In this document: positions 24,159-32,565 of the stretch, piece by piece | Layout of the letters: every line of letters begins with the position of its first letter | Position numbering within the stretch: the first letter of the stretch is position 1 | Origin: Bin87 sp965203855 | GTDB taxonomy: Bacteria; Chloroflexota; Dehalococcoidia; Lucifugimonadales; UBA3495 | Assembly: GCA_965203855.1 (NCBI GenBank) | Contig: CBDBDN010000005.1 | Span: 868,001 to 932,000, forward strand | Direction of reading: 5' to 3' | Length of the DNA: 64,000 nucleotides | Translations under genes and position numbers: made by a program | The notes under the pieces: model-generated | Seen by the model: the letters and a program-made list of their open reading frames with translations, nothing else | What the model was told of the DNA's origin: nothing | Database searches by the model: none

Positions 24159-25373
24159 CTATTCGGGGATTTCGTCGTAGTGGTGGAAGGTGCCGATTAC
24201 TTTGGATTCGTACATTTCCTGGACTTCGGCTTCGTTGTAGTCCAGGATGCCGGTGAGGACGTCCTCGTTGTGTTCGCCGACTTGGGGGGTGCTGCCGACG
24301 ACGGCGGGGGTGCGGCTGAAGTGCCAGAAGTCGCCGGATACGGCGATGCTGCCGGCCAGGAAGTCGGGGACTTCCACCATGGCGCGGCGTTCCCAGGGAT
24401 GGGGGTCGGCGGCGGCCTGGGCGATGGTGTTGACCGGGGCGGCGACTACGTCGTGGTGGGTGAAGTGCGCGATGGCTTCGCGCATAGTCATATCGGCCAT
24501 CAGGTCGCGCATTGCCTGGTTGACGGCGGCGCCGTTGCTGGCGCGCTCGTGGCGGGTGGTAAAGCGGGGATCTTCCAGCCATTCGGGTTTGCCGAGGGCG
24601 TTGCAGACGCGATGCCAATGGTGCTGGTCGCCGGCGGAGATCAGCACCCAGCCGTCTTTGCAGGGGTAGGTGCCGGAGGGGGGGGCTGCGGATTCGCCGC
24701 GGCGGGGTTCGATGCCGGCGCCGTGGTAGGCGGTGATGGGGATTTCAGTGTAGCTGTATCCGGTATCGGCGAGGCAGGCGTCAATGGCCTGTCCTTCGCC
24801 GGAGGTTTCGCGCTCGTGCAGGGCGGCGAGGGTGCCGATGGCGGCGTGGAGGGCGGTAGTGCGGTCGATAATGGGTACGCCGGCGCGGATGGGCGGCATA
24901 CCTTCCTCGCCGGTTATCATTGCGATGCCGGACATGGTCTGTCCGATGGGGTCGTAGCCGATTTGCTCCCGGTAGGGGCCGAACTGCCCGTAGGCGGAGA
25001 CATTGACCATGACAATGCGGGGGTTCAGATTGTGGAGGGTATCGTAGCCGAAGCCCATGGCGTCGATGGTGCCGGGTCGGAAGTTTTGGATGAGGACGTC
25101 GGAGACTTTGACGAGTTTGCGGAGGACTTCTTTGCCCTGCTCTTTGCGGAGGTCGATGCTGAGGCTTTTCTTGCCGCTGTTGTACTGGACCCAGTAGGCG
25201 GACTGCTTGCGTACCCAAGGGGCGTGGTAGCGGGTTTCCTCGCCGCCGAGTCGTTCCACTTTGATGACTTCGGCGCCCAGGCGGGCCAGCACCTGGGCGC
25301 AGCGGGGGCCGGCCTGATGCCGTCCCAGGTCAATTACGCGTATTCCATCCAGAGGGCCTTTCGCTTCTGCCAT
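24159..25373 (-). CDS. Family III CoA-transferase (CaiB/BaiF type)
   Basis: 404 residues over the full family length. Landmarks are GIRVIDLGRHQAGPRCAQVLARLGAEVIKVE at the N-terminus, SLSIDLRKEQGKEVLRKLV, DVLIQNFRPGTIDAMGFGYD, and YDPIGQTMSGIAMITG followed by the Asp-containing PIIDRTTALHAA. These enzymes move CoA between an acyl donor and an organic acid through an aspartyl-CoA anhydride. The substrate is unknown; carnitine, oxalate, formyl or aromatic acids are all possible in the family. It forms no obvious operon. Confidence 0.9.
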   Translation of the reverse strand: MAEAKGPLDGIRVIDLGRHQAGPRCAQVLARLGAEVIKVERLGGEETRYHAPWVRKQSAYWVQYNSGKKSLSIDLRKEQGKEVLRKLVKVSDVLIQNFRPGTIDAMGFGYDTLHNLNPRIVMVNVSAYGQFGPYREQIGYDPIGQTMSGIAMITGEEGMPPIRAGVPIIDRTTALHAAIGTLAALHERETSGEGQAIDACLADTGYSYTEIPITAYHGAGIEPRRGESAAPPSGTYPCKDGWVLISAGDQHHWHRVCNALGKPEWLEDPRFTTRHERASNGAAVNQAMRDLMADMTMREAIAHFTHHDVVAAPVNTIAQAAADPHPWERRAMVEVPDFLAGSIAVSGDFWHFSRTPAVVGSTPQVGEHNEDVLTGILDYNEAEVQEMYESKVIGTFHHYDEIPE

Positions 25374-25471
25374 GACCGGTTCACCTCAACTTAATGCTGA
25401 AAATCGCTGCTGTGTTGCGCGGATGCCCGATGCCGCGCTGTTGGCGGCGTCGGGTCGGATAAGTTGCGCCA

Positions 25472-25493
25472 TTTTACGCCGGCCGGCGTAAAA
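25472..25493. promoter_or_regulatory. Perfect 22-bp palindrome
   Basis: TTTTACGCCGG followed directly by its complement, about 100 bp upstream of the CoA-transferase gene and 230 bp upstream of the glycosyltransferase gene. With no loop it is more like a dimeric-repressor operator than a terminator. Two 20-bp direct repeats (AGCCGGTTTAATTTTCCGC) follow at about 25538-25578. Hairpin repeats at 25600 and 25633 fill the rest of the gap. Confidence 0.45.
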
Positions 25494-25708
25494 CGGCAAG
25501 CGACCAGCGGAGCCGGGCGTCCGGCAGCGTTTCCAATTAGCCGGTTTAATTTTCCGCTAGCCGGTTTAATTTTCCGCCATTCCAACCCCCTCAACCGTCA
25601 TTCCGGCGAAAGCCGGAATCTAGGCACTTTTATGGACTCCGGCTTGCGCCGGAGCGACGGATCCATACCCGAACCGCCCATAAAGAAACTCCGCCCATGC
25701 CGGCCCTA

Positions 25709-25717
25709 TGATACAAT
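25709..25717 (+). promoter_or_regulatory. Extended -10 promoter (TGA TACAAT), near-leaderless
   Basis: TGATACAAT ends 9 nt before the ATG at 25727. No ribosome-binding site fits, so a leaderless mRNA is likely. Confidence 0.55.
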
Positions 25718-25726
25718 ACCCCTCCG

Positions 25727-26473
25727 ATGCGCTCTCTGGATGTCGTAATTCCCTGCCTCAACGAGGAACGCGCCCTGCCCCCAAGCGTGCGCCGCCTGCA
25801 CGATTGGATGACTCAGGAGCTGGCCGGCTATCGCTGGAACATCGTCATCGCCGACAACGGTTCCTCTGACGGCACTCAAGCCGCCGCCATTGCGCTTACC
25901 GATCAGTTCTCCGCCGTCCGCTATGTGCGGATGGAGCAGCGGGGACGCGGCCGCGCCCTGCGCCAAGTCTGGACGGAAAGCGCCGCCGACATTATGGCCT
26001 ATATGGATGTTGACCTCTCCACCGACTTGGCGCACCTCAAACCGCTGGTGGATGCCGTGGCCGGCGGCGGCGACATCGCTATCGGATCCCGTCTGCTGCC
26101 CGATTCGGCGGTAGTCGGGCGCACTCTGAAACGGGAAATCACTTCGCGGGGTTACAGCCTGCTGTTTCGCATTATGTTTCTGACGCCGTTCCGCGACGCC
26201 CAGTGCGGGTTCAAGGCCGTAAGCCGCCGCGCCGCCGCCGACCTGGCGCCCCTGACGCAGGACAACGGCTGGTTTTTCGATTCCGAGCTGCTGATACTGG
26301 CCCAGAAGTGCGGCTATTCCATCTGCGAGCTGCCCGTCCGCTGGACGGACGACCCCGACAGCCGGGTACGCATCCTGCGTACTGCCTGGGAGGATCTAAA
26401 AGGGCTACTCCGCCTCAAGTTCGGCGGCATACGGCAGGCGCAGCGACAGTTACGGGCCGCCGGAAAACTATAA
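25727..26473 (+). CDS. Family 2 glycosyltransferase (dolichyl-phosphate glucosyltransferase-like)
   Basis: 248 residues with a GT-A fold. LDVVIPCLNEERALPPSVRRL is the first nucleotide-binding strand, IVIADNGSSDGT the NDP-sugar segment, and MDVDLSTDLAHLKPLV the DxD metal site. CGFKAVSRRAAADLAPLTQDNGWFFDSELL matches the polyprenol-phosphate branch (the gFKaf...W.fD.Ell pattern). It probably transfers a hexose to a polyprenyl phosphate. No transmembrane segments are present after the catalytic domain. Confidence 0.88.
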   Translation: MRSLDVVIPCLNEERALPPSVRRLHDWMTQELAGYRWNIVIADNGSSDGTQAAAIALTDQFSAVRYVRMEQRGRGRALRQVWTESAADIMAYMDVDLSTDLAHLKPLVDAVAGGGDIAIGSRLLPDSAVVGRTLKREITSRGYSLLFRIMFLTPFRDAQCGFKAVSRRAAADLAPLTQDNGWFFDSELLILAQKCGYSICELPVRWTDDPDSRVRILRTAWEDLKGLLRLKFGGIRQAQRQLRAAGKL

Positions 26474-26514
26474 CGGACGCGCCGGGCCGGGTCGGGCGGC
26501 ATCGGCATAAAAAA

Positions 26515-26588
26515 TGGCTGGGGATACAGGATTCGAACCTGTGATACCTGATCCAGAGTCAGGCGTCTTACCACTAGACTAATCCCCA
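26515..26588 (-). tRNA. tRNA-Gln (CTG anticodon)
   Basis: The minus strand folds as a cloverleaf: acceptor TGGGGAT pairing with ATCCCCA, D-arm GTCT/AGAC, anticodon arm CCTGA-CTCTGGA-TCAGG with CTG in the loop, and T-arm ACAGG-TTCGAAT-CCTGT. The discriminator is G and the 3' CCA is encoded, followed by a T-run. U1-A72 is typical of tRNA-Gln. Confidence 0.95.
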
Positions 26589-26648
26589 GCGACAGTAGGC
26601 AATGATACCATAAGCGGCGCTGCAATTTCAATGCGTTTCGCCGTTGTT

Positions 26649-27332
26649 CTAATTCGTCGATTCCGAGCGTGGCCGCAGCATTAGCCGCAGTTCGGAATCG
26701 CTAATCTGCACAATTCCGTCGGCCAGCTGCACAACTTCCTGCGCCACCCCTTGGATCCTGGGCGTCGCTACAATTACCTGCGCGCCGAAATCCTGCACGG
26801 TTCGGATTGCTTCGGCAAGGTCGCGGTCGCCAGCGATAAGCAACGCCGTATTATAAACCGGCCGTTGGGCCAAGCGTACCATATCCAGCGCAATCAGTGT
26901 GTCAACGCCCTTTTGCTGACGCACAGGACGGAATGCCCAATGGCGGTTGAATGCCGCCAGCAACGCAGATGGTTCCAATCCCAAATCGGCTGCCGTGCTT
27001 TCCAAGGCGCGACGTACCAGAGGCGCCAGCGGGTTTGGACGTTCGGCAATATACCCCAAACGCAACTGAATTCCGGGCGTCCGCGCAATAGCGTTGAACA
27101 AACGCCGCTGCCCGGCATAGTCACGATGCGCCGGGTCAAATGCGCCGTCATACCAGTAAGCGCGCAAGAATTTATGGCCGGCCAGCTCTTTTTCACTTGC
27201 CAGCAACCGACTGAGCCAGTCGATAACGGCAGCAGCGTCGGGATTAACCGCTGTGGGACTCTGCTGTAACACGGCAGCCCCGCCGGCGCGCAAAAAGCCG
27301 ACATCTATAAAACCGACGCAAATTTCAGACAT
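26649..27332 (-). CDS. NYN-domain (LabA/DUF88-type) nuclease-like protein
   Basis: 227 residues. CVGFIDVGFLRAGG is the NYN first strand with its acidic residue (family usually FiDg.NL), QKGVDTLIALDMVRLAQR the central acidic helix and LLIAGDRDLAEAIRTVQDFGAQVIV the last conserved strand (GDrDF...i....G..V). NYN domains are PIN-like RNases of unknown targets. The acidic residues are retained, so activity is plausible. It stands alone, downstream of the divergently read repeat-rich leader of the LLM gene and upstream of tRNA-Gln on the same strand. Confidence 0.85.
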   Translation of the reverse strand: MSEICVGFIDVGFLRAGGAAVLQQSPTAVNPDAAAVIDWLSRLLASEKELAGHKFLRAYWYDGAFDPAHRDYAGQRRLFNAIARTPGIQLRLGYIAERPNPLAPLVRRALESTAADLGLEPSALLAAFNRHWAFRPVRQQKGVDTLIALDMVRLAQRPVYNTALLIAGDRDLAEAIRTVQDFGAQVIVATPRIQGVAQEVVQLADGIVQISDSELRLMLRPRSESTN

Positions 27333-27382
27333 CTGGTGAGAACCTCACAAAAAAACAGGGCCCTGGCCGGACCCTGTGAAAA

Positions 27383-27436
27383 CGGCCCCAACGGAGCCGG
27401 GCTGCTAGACGGCCCCAACGGGGCCGGGCTGCTAAT
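27383..27436. repeat. 27-bp direct repeat, two copies
   Basis: ACGGCCCCAACGG(A/G)GCCGGGCTGCTA occurs twice in succession between the NYN and LLM genes. Each copy holds a small GGCCCC/GGGGCC inverted repeat. It may be a leader structure; no ORF is convincing here. Confidence 0.6.
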
Positions 27437-27588
27437 GTCCCAACGGGATGCTACTATCTTATCAGTTCCCGTTGCTTCTGGCAAGCGTCATCGGAAACCA
27501 GTATCGCCGGGCCGACAGCCGGGCTTGACGCCATCCATTCCCCAGCCGATACTTGCCTTGATTCCCCCGCTGTAAGGAGAGCCGCACT

Positions 27589-28455
27589 ATGCAACTTGGA
27601 GCCATCTTTCCCCAAACCGAAATCGGCGCCGACCCCGCCGCCGTCAAGGATTTCGCCCAGGCCGCCGAAGCCCTCGGCTACCAGCATCTGCTCGTCTTTG
27701 ACCATGTGCTGGGCGCCGACCATACCAAGCGCGCCGAATGGAACCGCCCCTACAACAAGGACGATATGTTCCACGAGCCTTTCGTGATGTTCGGCTATCT
27801 GGCCGCCGTTACCGAAAAAATCGCAATGTGCACCGGCATCATCATCCTGCCCCAGCGTCAAACCGCCCTGGTCGCCAAGCAGACTGCCGAAGTGGATGTG
27901 CTGACCGGCGGGCGGCTGCGCCTCGGCATCGGCGTCGGCTGGAACGAAGTTGAGTACGAAGCCCTCGGCCAGGATTGGGACAACCGGGGCCGCCGCTCCG
28001 CCGAGCAAATTGAAGTGCTGCGCCTGCTCTGGACGCAGGAAGTGGTCAATTACGAGGGGCGCTACCACAAGATTACCCACGCCGGCATCAATCCGCTGCC
28101 GGTGCAGCGTCCTATCCCGGTGTGGTTCGGCGGCGGAGCGCCCCAGGTAGTGCGCCGCATCGCCCGGATGGGCGACGGCTGGTTTCCGCAGTTCCAGCCC
28201 GATGCCGCCGGCCAGGAACGCATCGGCGAAATGCGCGCCTTGGCCCAAGGCTACGGACGCAGCCCCGCCGACATCGGCATTGAGGGCCGCATCGCCCTGA
28301 TGGACAGCGACAACCCGGACGACTGGAACCGCCAGGCCGCCGCCTGGGACGAAGCCGGCGCCACCCATTTGTCCATCAACACCATGCGCGCCAACCTCAA
28401 AGGCCCCGACCAGCACATTGAGGCGATACGCCGGTTTAAAGAGGCGGCCGGCTGA
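27589..28455 (+). CDS. LLM-class (F420- or flavin-dependent) oxidoreductase 1
   Basis: 288 residues of the luciferase-like monooxygenase fold. MQLGAIFPQTEIGADPAAVKDFAQAAEALGY, then HLLVFDHVLG, FVMFGYLAAVTEKIAMCTGIIILPQRQTALVAKQTAEVDVLTGGRLRLGIGVGWNEVEYEAL and PVWFGGGAPQVVRRIARMGDGWFP are all family landmarks. Close relatives are annotated as F420-dependent. Such enzymes reduce or oxidise organic substrates, often recalcitrant ones. AAGGAGAG precedes ATG 27589. The substrate is unknown. Confidence 0.9.
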   Translation: MQLGAIFPQTEIGADPAAVKDFAQAAEALGYQHLLVFDHVLGADHTKRAEWNRPYNKDDMFHEPFVMFGYLAAVTEKIAMCTGIIILPQRQTALVAKQTAEVDVLTGGRLRLGIGVGWNEVEYEALGQDWDNRGRRSAEQIEVLRLLWTQEVVNYEGRYHKITHAGINPLPVQRPIPVWFGGGAPQVVRRIARMGDGWFPQFQPDAAGQERIGEMRALAQGYGRSPADIGIEGRIALMDSDNPDDWNRQAAAWDEAGATHLSINTMRANLKGPDQHIEAIRRFKEAAG

Positions 28456-28477
28456 TTATCCCGACCGACGTCCGGCG

Positions 28478-28867
28478 TCATTCACCGGCTAGGCCGGCGG
28501 CGTCGCTGATATATTGCGCGGTTTCCCGGATGCGCCGCGCCGTGTCCGGGTTGCACCGCCCGTCATAAAAGCAGGCCCCATGTAGCTGATGGATGCGGCT
28601 GTAATAGCGGCCTTGTAGGGATTTGACGACCGGGTTGCGGCGGGCCAGGTCATCCAGCCCGTCGGAAGTTGCGGCGGTAGTAACGGGTTCGTCGCCGGTG
28701 CGCGCCAGGATCAGCGCATCGGTAGCGCGCTTGGCAGCGCACCACGCCTTTTCAGCCGCGTCGCGAATATCGCCATCGGCAAGGCATAGCATCGCCTGCG
28801 TATGCATGGCGCGGGCATCGGCAAAAAGTTCGCCCACCCGCTCTTGGACTGATATGGCGGTGGTCAT
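28478..28867 (-). CDS. PaREP1/HEPN-like helical protein
   Basis: 129 residues, all helical. LCLADGDIRDAAEKAWCAAKRATDALILARTG is the PaREP1-like core (D.R.AaEKaWgA), and KSLQGRYYSRIHQLHGACFYDGRC carries the later LH..cFY motif typical of full-length members. ATG 28867 has a GGAGGA box. The family is of unknown function. It shares its position, downstream of a co-directional phosphatase gene, with no known system. It is one of four such proteins in the window. Confidence 0.7.
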   Translation of the reverse strand: MTTAISVQERVGELFADARAMHTQAMLCLADGDIRDAAEKAWCAAKRATDALILARTGDEPVTTAATSDGLDDLARRNPVVKSLQGRYYSRIHQLHGACFYDGRCNPDTARRIRETAQYISDAAGLAGE

Positions 28868-28923
28868 AGGTTGGATCCTCCGAGAATGTGTGTGCATATT
28901 AACGGCATCATACCGCAGCAGCG

Positions 28924-29442
28924 TCATTCCCGCCAGCGGCGCACATATTCCCGTTGTTCGTCCGTTTCCGGCGATTGGCGGGTGCGCGATTTGGGGTTTT
29001 CCTGCCACAAATCGTGGAGCAGTTCCAACGCCGCGGCGCCGGGTTCACAGTAGCGCCGGGCCAGCCAGCAGCCGATGATGACGCCGGTGCGCCCAGCGCC
29101 GCCCCAGCAGTGGACATAGACCGTCCGCCCCTCTGCCAGATGGCCGTCAATGGCATCCAGCGCATTCTTGGTCAACTCCGGCGATGCCGGAACGGACACA
29201 TCGCGGATGGGAAACCGCTGGTGGGATGGCCCGTCCAGCAGCTGGGCGTATGGTTCCAAGTGTTCATCGGCTTCGGTAAGGTCGATAAACGCCGCAACGC
29301 CGGCGTCGGTAAGTTGCGCCAGCTTTTCGCGGGATGACGCTTCGTCCAAAGTGCGCGGATACTCCCCGGCCAGCAGTTTGCCGGGGATGACCCAGTAGCA
29401 TTTTTCAATCGGGCGGAGCGGGTTTTGCGTTTCGCCAGTCAT
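28924..29442 (-). CDS. Dual-specificity/tyrosine phosphatase-like protein
   Basis: 172 residues. The P-loop VHCWGGAGRTGVIIGCWLAR carries the nucleophilic Cys, the Arg and the following Thr of the CX5R(T/S) signature. Upstream, the conserved Asp loop and AAFIDLTEADEH match the cysteine phosphatase fold, as does WVIPGKLLAGEYPRT (the YP..L..G..P sequence of plant and fungal-like PTPs). It probably acts on phosphotyrosine proteins or inositol phosphates. The neighbouring PaREP1-like gene is 56 bp downstream on the same strand. Confidence 0.88.
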   Translation of the reverse strand: MTGETQNPLRPIEKCYWVIPGKLLAGEYPRTLDEASSREKLAQLTDAGVAAFIDLTEADEHLEPYAQLLDGPSHQRFPIRDVSVPASPELTKNALDAIDGHLAEGRTVYVHCWGGAGRTGVIIGCWLARRYCEPGAAALELLHDLWQENPKSRTRQSPETDEQREYVRRWRE

Positions 29443-29473
29443 TCCAATTCCTCCAAATGACCGCAGGAAGTGT

Positions 29474-29586
29474 CCGCAGGATAGATGGGGGGATTATAAC
29501 CGCCCCACCAAATCCCGCAGCGCCGCAATGACCGCAGGATAGATGAGGGGATTATACCCGTCCCACCAAATCCCGCAGCGCCGCAT
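29474..29586. repeat. 58-bp-period duplication of an LLM gene 3' end
   Basis: 29474-29528 repeats 29532-29586 with a few changes. The second copy encodes the last residues of LLM oxidoreductase 2 (AALRDLVGRV) and its stop; the first copy is a non-functional tail (AALRDLVGRL). Confidence 0.8.
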
Positions 29587-30496
29587 AGGTCCGCCGCGCG
29601 CTGGCCCCATCGCCATCGCCGTCCCCGGCGTCAAAAATGTTGGCGATAAAATCGGTAGCCCCGGCCTCTGCGAGCCGCTCCAGCTGCCGCCGCAGCGATG
29701 CTTCATTGCCCACTACCGCCACTTCCGACGGCCCCTCTACGCCCTCAATGTCCAGGATGCGGCGGTAATTGGCCAGCTGTCCATAGCGCTCGTAGGCGGC
29801 GGCGGCGGCGCGCCGGCCGGCGGCCTCGTCATCGCATACCGCCGTCGGCAGGCCCACGCAGATGCGCGGCGCGGCGTCCCGGCCGGCGTTGTCGGCGGCG
29901 CGGTTGATGCGCGGGGCAATATGCTCGCGGATGGCGCGCGGGCCGGCCATCCAGGTGATGGTGCCGTCGGCGCGTTCCCCGGCCAGCCGCAGCATCCGGG
30001 GCGCCAATGCCGAAATCATCACCGGGCAGGTTGGCCGGTCGGGTACATCCAGCGCGGAGTTGACTTCGTAAAAATCGCCGCTGAACCGCACCCGGCCCGT
30101 TTCCAGCAGCGGACGCAAAACCGACAGGTATTCCCGCGTATGCTGCGCCGGCCGGTCATACGACAGCCCGAAACTGCCCTCAATGCCGGGGCGATGCGAC
30201 GGGCCGATGCCCAGGATGAACCGCCCGCCGGACGCCGCCGCGGTCGTCAACGCCTGCTGCGCCAGCGCCGCGGGATGACGCGGATAAGTCGGCACGACGC
30301 CCACGCCCAGCGCGATGCGGCCGGTCTGCATCCCGGCCAAGGCCAGCGTCGTCATCGCATCGTAGCCGCGCGCCGAAATGTGCGGCACCCAGAAACTGTC
30401 AAACCCGTCGGCCTCTGCCTGCTTGATGCGATTAATCAGTTCGTCCAGCCCCGTCAAATCGGCGGCGGACGCCCCTACGAAAACTCCGATACGCAT
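29552..30496 (-). CDS. LLM-class (F420-type) oxidoreductase 2
   Basis: 314 residues. The TIM-barrel landmarks are MRIGVFVGASAADLTGLDELINRIKQAEADGFDSFWVPH, IALGVGVVPTYPRHPAALAQQALTTAAASGGRFILGIGPSHRP and PVMISALAPRMLRLAGERADGTITWMAG, all typical of F420-dependent family members. It resembles but is distinct from the gene at 27589 (opposite strand, different subgroup). A Gly/Asp-rich loop (IFDAGDGDGDGA) near the C-terminus looks like local repeat expansion. The substrate is unknown. Confidence 0.88.
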   Translation of the reverse strand: MRIGVFVGASAADLTGLDELINRIKQAEADGFDSFWVPHISARGYDAMTTLALAGMQTGRIALGVGVVPTYPRHPAALAQQALTTAAASGGRFILGIGPSHRPGIEGSFGLSYDRPAQHTREYLSVLRPLLETGRVRFSGDFYEVNSALDVPDRPTCPVMISALAPRMLRLAGERADGTITWMAGPRAIREHIAPRINRAADNAGRDAAPRICVGLPTAVCDDEAAGRRAAAAAYERYGQLANYRRILDIEGVEGPSEVAVVGNEASLRRQLERLAEAGATDFIANIFDAGDGDGDGASARRTYAALRDLVGRV

Positions 30497-30539
30497 TGCT
30501 TGCTGTCCTCCATAATTTAGGCCGCGTGGACGGATTCAC

Positions 30540-30748
30540 CGCCATTACAAACCGCTTACCCGTTCCAAACCGCCTGCCCGTTCCGAACCGCCTACCCGTT
30601 CCGAACCGCCTACCCGTTCCAAACCGCCTACCCGTTCCAAACCGCCGTACCCGTTCCAAACCGCCTACCCGTTCCAAACCGCCCACCCGTCCCGAACCGC
30701 CTACCCGTCCCGAACCGCCTCGCCTACCCGTCCCGAACCGCTTACCCG
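30540..30748. repeat. 18-bp tandem repeat array
   Basis: Eleven or so copies of an 18-bp unit, ACCCGTTCCAAACCGCCT, with small variants (CGAACC, CCCAC) and two unit-length irregularities. It abuts a composite hairpin element at 30751. The open frame across it (repeating RLPVPN) is a by-product of the 18-bp period, not a gene. Confidence 0.88.
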
Positions 30749-30750
30749 TC

Positions 30751-30836
30751 ATTCCGGCGAAAGCCGGAATCTATGCTTGCCGGCTCCATTACCGTAGTAG
30801 AAAGTTACAACGCTGGATTCCGGCTTTCGCCGGAAT
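30751..30836. repeat. REPIN-like composite element
   Basis: Hairpins at 30751-30770 (GAAA loop) and 30817-30836 (TTTC loop) in inverted orientation, 66 bp apart, with the core CTATGCTTGCCGGCTCCATT onward. GACGGTTGTAGTGGCATCA-type repeats follow to 30907. Confidence 0.88.
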
Positions 30837-30933
30837 GACGGTTGTAGTGGCATCACAATGACGGTTGTTGTGGCATCGCAATGACGGTTGTAGTGGCATC
30901 ACAATGACGAAAACCGACGCCGGCATTGCCGTG

Positions 30934-32565
30934 TTATGCATTAAGAATGCTTTTCGCCGTCTCCCGCGCTTCGTCCAGCGTGTTCACAAAACGGCCGTCG
31001 GGAACCTGGCGGAAAATGTTCAGCGCGCGCAGGTTCCGCTCCACTCCACCGGCAAGGCCCATCACGATAACCTCCGTATCCTCATCCCCGGCAATGTCAA
31101 TCATCTGCTCTACTACCATTGCCGCGCTGTCGTCCAGATAGATGGTATCGGAAAAGTCAAATATCACTATCTGATGGTCGCTGATTTCCGCCCCGATGGT
31201 AGTAATCAGGTTGCTGGACGAGGCTACGGAAAACCGCCCCCGCAAGGCCACCATTCCCACCCGCGCCGTGAATTCGTCAACATCATCCGGTATCTCGTCC
31301 GGCGCATTATGGTACAAGAATGAATGATCCAGCAGCGGCAGCGACAGCACGCTGTCCAGCTCCTGCCGTTCCAACTGCCGCGCCGCTACCATCCCGGCGG
31401 CAATCAGCCCGATGGCAATGGCCGTAACCAGGTCCAGAAATACGGTCAGGATCAGCGTAATCCCCATCACCAGCAGATGCTCGCGCGGTATGCGATGCGC
31501 CCGCGCCAGATAGCGCCGGTCAATAATATCCCAGCCCACTTTGACCAGAATGCCGGCCAGCACGGCGTGCGGAATCGCCTCCACATAGCGGCCCAGTCCC
31601 AGCACGAGCGACAGCAGAATGACGGCGCGCAAGGCCCCGGAAACCGGCGTGCGTCCGCCGGAGCGAATGTTGATGACCGTCCCCAGCGTCGCCCCGGCGC
31701 CCGGCAACCCGCCGATGATCCCGGCCGCCATATTGCCGATGCCCTGCCCCATCAACTCCCGGTTGGCGTTGTGCCGCGTCCGCGTCAGCGAATCCGCAAT
31801 CAGCGCCGTAAGCAGGCTGTCGATGGAGCCCAGCAGCGCCAGTATCAATGCCGGCGTCAGCGAGCGCACTATAAACCCCGGCGCCAGTTCCGGCAGTTGC
31901 AGCTCCGGCAGGCCCGTCGGCACTTCCCCGATAACCGGCAAGTCGTTCAGCCAGAATATCCCCAGGGCGGAACCGACTATCATCGCCGCCAGCGTGGACG
32001 GCAGGTAGCGGCTCAACAGCCGCGGCCACAGCGCCCCCACCAGCAGCGTAACCGATGCCACTATCAACGCTTGCGGGTTGGCGGTGGCAATCGCGTCCGG
32101 CAGCTTCTGCATCGCCCCCGTGATGCTGCCCACCGCTACCGACGACCCCACAAACGGCGCTACCTGCACCACAATCACGATGATGCCGATGCCGCACATA
32201 AAGCCGGAAATCACCGAGTACGGCGTATAGGCCACAAACCGCCCCACCCGCAGCAGCCCCAGCAGGAACTGGATCATCCCGGCCATTATCACGACGGTGA
32301 ACGCTTCGGCCAGGGTCGTCGCATGGGTGGTTACGATAACCGCCATCGCAATGGACATCGGCCCGGTGGGGCCGGAAACCTGCGACCGGGTGCCGCCGAA
32401 CACCGCCGCAAAAAACCCGACGGCGACTGCGCCGTACATACCGGCAATCGGCCCCAGCCCGGAAGCGACGCCAAAAGCCAGCGCCACCGGCAGCCCCACT
32501 ACAGCCGCCGTAATGCCGCCAAAAATGTCGCCCCGCAGAGTATCCAGGCTATAGTTGATATTCAC
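30934..32565 (-). CDS. SulP-family anion transporter with STAS domain
   Basis: 543 residues. The membrane part (about 1-400) has ten or more helices, including ITAAVVGLPVALAFGVASGLGP (SulP signature region) and FGGTRSQVSGPTGPMSIAMAV. NIRSGGRTPVSGALRAVILLSLVLGLG precedes the last helices. A STAS domain follows from about 430: VGMVALRGRFSVASSSN, and IVIFDFSDTIYLDDSAAMVVEQ. SulP proteins carry sulfate, bicarbonate or related anions, and the STAS domain regulates them. Nearby genes do not identify the substrate. Confidence 0.9.
   Translation of the reverse strand: MNINYSLDTLRGDIFGGITAAVVGLPVALAFGVASGLGPIAGMYGAVAVGFFAAVFGGTRSQVSGPTGPMSIAMAVIVTTHATTLAEAFTVVIMAGMIQFLLGLLRVGRFVAYTPYSVISGFMCGIGIIVIVVQVAPFVGSSVAVGSITGAMQKLPDAIATANPQALIVASVTLLVGALWPRLLSRYLPSTLAAMIVGSALGIFWLNDLPVIGEVPTGLPELQLPELAPGFIVRSLTPALILALLGSIDSLLTALIADSLTRTRHNANRELMGQGIGNMAAGIIGGLPGAGATLGTVINIRSGGRTPVSGALRAVILLSLVLGLGRYVEAIPHAVLAGILVKVGWDIIDRRYLARAHRIPREHLLVMGITLILTVFLDLVTAIAIGLIAAGMVAARQLERQELDSVLSLPLLDHSFLYHNAPDEIPDDVDEFTARVGMVALRGRFSVASSSNLITTIGAEISDHQIVIFDFSDTIYLDDSAAMVVEQMIDIAGDEDTEVIVMGLAGGVERNLRALNIFRQVPDGRFVNTLDEARETAKSILNA

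Noticed and set aside
30540..30748. Regular 18-bp repeats that could be taken for a CRISPR array
   Set aside because: The units are head to tail with no unique spacers of 30-40 bp, and no cas gene is present. It is a minisatellite.
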